A stretch of 7,600 nt of DNA, taken from the NCBI GenBank assembly GCA_934667795.1, contig CAKUMP010000108.1:1-7600 (forward strand), given 5' to 3'. Below, piece by piece: positions 1 through 4,866 of the stretch. The notes under the pieces are model-generated. The model saw only the letters and a list, made by a program, of their open reading frames with translations, searched no databases and was not told the origin of the DNA. This stretch comes from an uncultured Chthoniobacterales bacterium. GTDB lineage: Bacteria > Verrucomicrobiota > Verrucomicrobiia > Chthoniobacterales > CAKUMP01. The number at the start of each line of letters is the position of its first letter. Position 1 is the first letter of the stretch. The position numbers were made by a program, and so were the translations under genes.

Positions 1-1950
1 GTCCTGTATATGGCGGAGTTTTACGGGATTCTTGTGTTTATGCTGGGGAATTTTGTGAATGCGCACCCGGTGGACCGGGAGAGTCCGGAGTTATCGGTGT
101 ATGAAGAGCTACCGACCGTGGATGTCTATATTCCTTCGTATAACGAAGGGCTGGAAATTCTGGAAGTGACCGTGACGGCTGCGTTGCAGATGCGTTATCC
201 TAAAGAGAAACTGAATGTATTTTTGCTGGATGACGGGGGGACGGACCAGAAATGTAATTCCGGGACGAAGGAAACGATGAAGCAGGCGCAGGAACGGCGT
301 TCAAACCTGCAGCGGTTGTGCGAGACCCTGGGGGCAATTTATATGACCCGGGAACGGAATGAGCATGCCAAGGCAGGGAATCTGAATGCGGCATTTCATC
401 GTACTGATGGGGATTTGATTGTGATTTTTGACGCAGACCACGTTCCCACGGAAGACTTTCTGGAACAAACGGTGGGATATTTTGCGATTGATCCAAAATT
501 GTTTTTGGTGCAGACGCCGCACTTTTTTGTCAATCCTGATCCTATTGAGAAAAACCTGGAAACATTCCACCGGATGCCGAGTGAGAACGAGATGTTTTAT
601 AGGGTGATTCAGCGTGGGCTGGATTTCTGGAACTCGTCCTTTTTCTGTGGTTCGGGAGCAGTGATGAGCCGTACTGCGCTGGAAGTCACGGGTGGGTTGT
701 CCGGAGATACGATTACGGAGGATGCGGAGACCGCATTGACATTGCACTCGAAAGGTTTTAACAGCGTTTACGTGAGTAAGCCATTGTTAAGTGGGCTGGC
801 GCCGGAAACGATGGGTGGATTTATTACGCAAAGGATTCGCTGGGCGCAGGGAATGGTCCAGATATTTTTGTTAAAATGTCCCTTGTTTTTGAGAGGACTT
901 ACATTTCCTCAACGACTTTGTTACTTTAACAGTTGCTTCTTCTGGTTTTTCCCATTTGCGCGCATTGTGTATTTGCTTGCGCCGATTGCGTTCCTGTTAT
1001 TCGGGTTAAAAATTTACGCGGCGACCTGGCAGACTTTTGTTGCGTATGCGGTTCCGCATTTGCTGACGGTTATCACGGTGAGTTCGTATTTATACGGACG
1101 AGTGAGGTGGTCATTTGTGTCGGAGTTATATGAATTGATGCAATCGGTTTATACTGTACCTGCAATTTTCTCGACCTTTTTGAAGCCGAAAGCGCCAACG
1201 TTTAAAGTGACTCCAAAAGGGGAACAACTGGATAAAACGTATATTTCCCCGCTGGTGCATCCATTTTATATATTTACATTTATCAATTTGCTTGCATTAG
1301 GTTTTGGAGCGTATCGCTTTATTAAAGAGCCAGTGATGGACTATCCTACTGCGATTACGATGTTCTGGTCCTTTTTTAATACCGTCATTTTGTTAGCGGC
1401 ACTGGGAGCGATGCTGGAACGACGCCAACGCCGTGCGACCCCAAGGATGCCGGCAAATGTCGAAGCAGAGTTAATCTGCGGAGACAAGACATTTGACTGT
1501 CGCATTATGGATATGAGTCTGGGCGGGTGCCGGATGTTAGTCCAGGCTTACGCGGAACGCGCCATTGAAGGACAGGCCAGCGGGATATTAAAAGTGTTTA
1601 TGGGGAATGAAGAGGAAAAAGTGGAATGGAACTTCAACATTGATTTTAAAAACGTGCGTCGGGATATCGGGGCAGAAGGTCTCGTAGTAGGAGCACAGTT
1701 TAATCATCAATCGCTGGAAGAGCGGAAAGCCAAAGTCCGTTTGGTGAGCGGTAACAGTGAACGCTGGATGGAATTCCAGAAGCTTCGCGAAGGACGCCTG
1801 GGCGTACTGGGAAGTTTCATTTGCCTGTTGTATCTGGGTATCAAACACTCGCTGCAGCATTTTTATCATTTGTTAGGACATTTCATGGGGGTGGTGACAG
1901 GGCAGTCAAGGAAGGTGGAAGCGCGGACAATGGGAGGTGCACGAGGATGA
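1..1950 (+). CDS. bcsA: Cellulose synthase catalytic subunit BcsA (5'-partial)
   Basis: This inner-membrane processive GT2 glycosyltransferase makes beta-1,4-glucan from UDP-glucose and exports it through its own channel. The frame is open from base 1. The Met at base 10 is probably internal, because family members carry about 100 more N-terminal residues with further membrane helices. Counting from that Met, the GT2 motifs are in order and intact: DDGG (74-77), DADH (141-144), FFCGSGA (211-217), catalytic TED (236-238) and QRIRW (274-278). Hydrophobic channel helices follow (about 305-370, 416-440, 448-469), and the gating-loop motif FKVTPKG lies at 398-404. The PilZ domain has both c-di-GMP signatures, RRATPR (RxxxR, 474-479) and DMSLGG (DxSxxG, 501-506), so allosteric activation by c-di-GMP is expected. 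An amphipathic or hydrophobic tail (about 600-630) ends the protein. From memory, motif context (DDGGTDQ, TRERNEHAKAGN, YISP) is closer to Rhodobacter BcsA than to E. coli BcsA. The stop overlaps the bcsB start (ATGA). Confidence 0.97.
   Translation, partial: VLYMAEFYGILVFMLGNFVNAHPVDRESPELSVYEELPTVDVYIPSYNEGLEILEVTVTAALQMRYPKEKLNVFLLDDGGTDQKCNSGTKETMKQAQERRSNLQRLCETLGAIYMTRERNEHAKAGNLNAAFHRTDGDLIVIFDADHVPTEDFLEQTVGYFAIDPKLFLVQTPHFFVNPDPIEKNLETFHRMPSENEMFYRVIQRGLDFWNSSFFCGSGAVMSRTALEVTGGLSGDTITEDAETALTLHSKGFNSVYVSKPLLSGLAPETMGGFITQRIRWAQGMVQIFLLKCPLFLRGLTFPQRLCYFNSCFFWFFPFARIVYLLAPIAFLLFGLKIYAATWQTFVAYAVPHLLTVITVSSYLYGRVRWSFVSELYELMQSVYTVPAIFSTFLKPKAPTFKVTPKGEQLDKTYISPLVHPFYIFTFINLLALGFGAYRFIKEPVMDYPTAITMFWSFFNTVILLAALGAMLERRQRRATPRMPANVEAELICGDKTFDCRIMDMSLGGCRMLVQAYAERAIEGQASGILKVFMGNEEEKVEWNFNIDFKNVRRDIGAEGLVVGAQFNHQSLEERKAKVRLVSGNSERWMEFQKLREGRLGVLGSFICLLYLGIKHSLQHFYHLLGHFMGVVTGQSRKVEARTMGGARG
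1932..1938 (+). promoter_or_regulatory. Ribosome binding site of bcsB
   Basis: The sequence GGGAGGT lies inside the end of bcsA, 8 bases before the ATG at 1947. It fixes the bcsB start at the ATGA overlap rather than at an in-frame ATG further upstream (1821). A second GAGG directly touches the ATG but is too close to serve. Confidence 0.75.
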
Positions 1951-3797
1951 AATTAAACAAAAAAATCACAGGAATCCTGTTCGTTTTCGGAATGCTGCTG
2001 ACAGGCGTGACGAGTGGATGGTCCCAGGCGACTTTGGGTGGTGGGGGCGGAGGAGAAGCCACGCTTGAAAGTGGAGCTGCTACACAATCCGGGTTTTCCG
2101 GAAGAAATGAAGCTACTCGCACACGCCGAAACCTGCCGCAGCCGTTACCGGATGTTCTCTTGCTGTCTGATTTAAATGAAATCCTGCAGATGCAGGGGGA
2201 GCCGGTGAATCTGCACTTGTGTTTTCCTGCTGCGGGGATGCAGTTGTCTGAAATGCAACTGGCACAAGCGGCTGCGATCGGACAGGCTATCGGGTTGCGT
2301 GTAGGACATCGTACGGTATTAGTCACACATGGTCCTCAGGTGCGCGAAGGTGCTGTCAACGTGGTGGTTGGAACTGTGGATTTTGCTGGAAAATATCTGG
2401 ATCCGGCTGCTCGGATGAACGTCAAAGGCAGTTTCCTGGCATTAGGGAAAATTGCGGGATGGAGAACAGGATTTGTCATGGTGGTGACAGGACTTCTCCC
2501 CGGAGACGTCGATGAAGTGATCTTGAGTCTGGGGGTGGTGCGGGAAAAATACCCTAAAGCACAGAGCGCGATGATCAAACGTGTTCTCTTGCCGGATCGT
2601 CCGCCCTTCCTGCGCCAGGCACCTCTGAATACCGATTCTCTCTATACTTTCAAGGACCTGCAGGATATTGGCACGAACATGCGTATCCCGGAAAACGGCG
2701 GGCTGGAAATGGAAATTTTTCTGCCTGCAGATATTTTTACCGAACAGAATGTAGAATTTGAGTTTAAACTCCACTGCCTGATTGGCCAGGGCGCTCTGCG
2801 CAGTTCGGGCGAAATGATGGTTATGGTGGGAGACAAAGAAGTCTTGCGCAAACGCTGGAGCGAAGCCGAAAGTCTGGGCGATGGTGGCAGCGAACTGGTT
2901 TTTGGAGTCCCCATGAACTATTTTTCTCCAGGTATCAATAAAGTCACATTTGGCGCCGCAACCCTGGATTCAGACAGGAAAGTCACTTCACTCGGTATGC
3001 AGTCGATGAACAAAGAAGATTTTCGCATCTATTCGGATTCGATCCTTCTCATTCCGCCTGTGAAACGCTATGTTCCATTACCGGACTTATTATTAACAGG
3101 AAAAACATTCTTCCCGTTCATTGGACAGCCGGATGGATCAGAAATTTCCGTTTTATTAACAGAAGAAACACCGGATACAGTCAATGCTGCGATTACTTTC
3201 CTGACGAAAGCGGCTCAGCAGGCCAACACGTTTTTCTATGCTGCACAAATCGGTTATGCAGAAGGCGGAACCAAGCGACACCGGATTGTGATTGGAACAC
3301 GTGAAAATTTACCGACGGATATACGGGCACGGATACCGCTTACTCCCTTAACCGGTGCGAACCTTCAGGGAGGAAACGCGGGAAAAGATGAGTTGAAAAA
3401 ACTCGATGCTTCGTCTGATCCGGATATGGGATTATTGACCACTTTACCACCGAGTACAAATTCTGGGTTATGGACGCTCATTCTGACCTCAGGTTCTCCG
3501 GCGTCCTTAAACCTGCGGACACGGGAACTGGTGAGTGCCCCATTCTGGGATCAATTAAAAGGGGAAGCGGCCGCCTGGAAAACGGATGAAACATTGATGC
3601 AGTTTAAATTGCCTGGCGTCAGCCGCGCACCTAACACGATGTTGTCCGTAGCGGAATTGCCATTTGGATACCGCATGTACTTTAAATACTGGTTGTTTTT
3701 AGTTGTTGTCGTTTTGCTGGTATTTATGATTGCGAGTTGGCGGGTGTTGAAGAAGTGTGAAATGATTTATAACGCCAGAACGGGAGGGAAGGCTTGA
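1947..3797 (+). CDS. bcsB: Cellulose synthase periplasmic subunit BcsB, short form
   Basis: BcsB is the periplasmic partner of BcsA. Its C-terminal membrane anchor is needed for synthase activity and its periplasmic domains guide the emerging glucan. The 616-residue protein begins with a clear signal peptide (KK, hydrophobic 7-20, likely cleavage after SQA at 28), then a Gly6 run (31-36) and a polar linker to about 65. Next come a flavodoxin-like domain (FD1, about 70-205), a carbohydrate-binding domain (CBD2, about 230-370), a second flavodoxin-like domain (FD2, starting near YVPLPDL at 375 and running to about 570), and one transmembrane helix (about 581-598) with a short basic cytoplasmic tail. 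E. coli BcsB is about 780 residues with order CBD1-FD1-CBD2-FD2-TM. Here the N-terminal beta-domain CBD1 appears absent, which accounts for most of the size difference. Domain assignments come from recalled alignment, not computation. The start was chosen from the signal peptide, the Shine-Dalgarno site and the 4-base overlap with bcsA. Confidence 0.93.
   Translation: MKLNKKITGILFVFGMLLTGVTSGWSQATLGGGGGGEATLESGAATQSGFSGRNEATRTRRNLPQPLPDVLLLSDLNEILQMQGEPVNLHLCFPAAGMQLSEMQLAQAAAIGQAIGLRVGHRTVLVTHGPQVREGAVNVVVGTVDFAGKYLDPAARMNVKGSFLALGKIAGWRTGFVMVVTGLLPGDVDEVILSLGVVREKYPKAQSAMIKRVLLPDRPPFLRQAPLNTDSLYTFKDLQDIGTNMRIPENGGLEMEIFLPADIFTEQNVEFEFKLHCLIGQGALRSSGEMMVMVGDKEVLRKRWSEAESLGDGGSELVFGVPMNYFSPGINKVTFGAATLDSDRKVTSLGMQSMNKEDFRIYSDSILLIPPVKRYVPLPDLLLTGKTFFPFIGQPDGSEISVLLTEETPDTVNAAITFLTKAAQQANTFFYAAQIGYAEGGTKRHRIVIGTRENLPTDIRARIPLTPLTGANLQGGNAGKDELKKLDASSDPDMGLLTTLPPSTNSGLWTLILTSGSPASLNLRTRELVSAPFWDQLKGEAAAWKTDETLMQFKLPGVSRAPNTMLSVAELPFGYRMYFKYWLFLVVVVLLVFMIASWRVLKKCEMIYNARTGGKA
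3782..3787 (+). promoter_or_regulatory. Ribosome binding site of bcsZ
   Basis: GGGAGG near the end of bcsB lies 9 bases before the ATG at 3797. That spacing favours this ATG over the TTG at 3794 as the bcsZ start. Confidence 0.7.
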
Positions 3798-4864
3798 TGG
3801 CGTGGAGTTCATTTTTCTCTTATATGGGGATGGGGGTGTTTTTCCTGGCAGGGATTGTTTTGGCAAAAGCCAGTCATCCCACAGAAACGCTTTGGGCGCA
3901 TTATAAAGAGCGTTTCATTAAATCGGGAAGAGTGGTGGATGATGGCCAACGGGATATCACCCATAGTGAAGGACAGGGGTATGCCATGTTGTTTGCGGTG
4001 TCCCATGATGATCAGGAAACTTTTGATGATCTATGGGCATGGACAAAAGAAAATCTGCAGACCAGAGAAACGGATGTCCTGTTTTGCTGGAAATGGGAAA
4101 GATTCCGGAGTGCTCCCGGAGGTGGAAAAGTCACCGATGCTAATAATGCAAGTGATGGTGACATTTTGATTGCATGGGCATTGGCTCGAGCAGCAGATAA
4201 ATGGGGCGATGAAAAGTACTTTTTGGAAGCGCTCAGGATTTGTCAGGATGTTCGAAAACTATTATTACGTCCTTCTCCTTATGGGCCGATTTTATTACCG
4301 GGAATCGAAGGGTTCGAAAGAGAGGATGGAGTAGTGATTAACCCTTCTTATTGGGTCTTTCCTGCGTTTATTAAACTGGCTCAGGTGGATCCCTCGCCAG
4401 AATGGCGGCAACTATTTGATTCCGGGATGAAAATGTTACAGGAAGCCCGGTTCGGACGTTTCGGTCTGCCGGGGGACTGGGTGCAAATCGCTGGCCCGAA
4501 ATTTTCATTGCCAAAAGAAGACTTTGAATCGGTATATGGTTATAATGCCATTCGTGTTCCAATGCACCTCTGGTGGGCAGGGGTGAATCAGAAAGAATAT
4601 TATCGCCCTTATCATGAATTCATTCAATCTTTACCCGAAGATGTATCTGTTCCGGCGACGGTGGATCTGGCCACAGATACACTGGGTAAAGATCCTGCCC
4701 TGCCCGGGATGCAGCAGGTGTACCAGTTGATTGGTGTGGATCGCAAAACTCAACCTGAAGTAAATTTATTGTCTATTTCCGCCGAAGAACCTTATTATTC
4801 TGTCAGCCTTAAGCTGCTCTGCGCGTTAGCACGAGCAGAAGCCGCCTATTCTACAACCCCATAA
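3797..4864 (+). CDS. bcsZ: Periplasmic GH8 endoglucanase-like protein BcsZ, catalytic base Asp replaced by Asn
   Basis: BcsZ is the glycoside hydrolase family 8 (alpha/alpha)6-barrel endo-beta-1,4-glucanase of cellulose operons, thought to cut or edit nascent chains. The 355-residue product has a signal peptide (hydrophobic 11-23, likely cleavage after AKA at 25). The catalytic acid is Glu58 in the THSEGQGYAM motif. The family signature ASDGD...AADKW follows, with the substrate-positioning Asp120, and then NPSYW at 182-186. The segment matching YDAIRV of E. coli BcsZ reads YNAIRV, so the general-base Asp (Asp243 in E. coli) is Asn250 here (AAT, 4544-4546). Some GH8 subfamilies lack this Asp and use a base elsewhere, so the protein may be inactive, altered in mechanism or merely a different subtype. 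Length is close to the usual 350-370. Its ATG overlaps the bcsB stop by one base (TGATG), which suggests translational coupling. A TTG one codon upstream is the alternative start. Confidence 0.94.
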   Translation: MAWSSFFSYMGMGVFFLAGIVLAKASHPTETLWAHYKERFIKSGRVVDDGQRDITHSEGQGYAMLFAVSHDDQETFDDLWAWTKENLQTRETDVLFCWKWERFRSAPGGGKVTDANNASDGDILIAWALARAADKWGDEKYFLEALRICQDVRKLLLRPSPYGPILLPGIEGFEREDGVVINPSYWVFPAFIKLAQVDPSPEWRQLFDSGMKMLQEARFGRFGLPGDWVQIAGPKFSLPKEDFESVYGYNAIRVPMHLWWAGVNQKEYYRPYHEFIQSLPEDVSVPATVDLATDTLGKDPALPGMQQVYQLIGVDRKTQPEVNLLSISAEEPYYSVSLKLLCALARAEAAYSTTP

Positions 4865-4866
4865 AT

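Noticed and set aside
10..12. ATG at base 10 as the true bcsA start
   Set aside because: The frame is open to base 1 and the GT2 domain would lack the N-terminal membrane helices expected before it, so the gene is cut by the window edge.
1821..1946. An upstream in-frame start that would lengthen BcsB by 42 residues
   Set aside because: It lies deep inside bcsA, would bury the signal peptide, and lacks a ribosome site as good as GGGAGGT before the ATG at 1947.
3794..3796. TTG as the bcsZ start
   Set aside because: The ATG directly after it is a stronger start, has suitable spacing to GGGAGG, and makes the usual TGATG coupling. The products differ by one residue.
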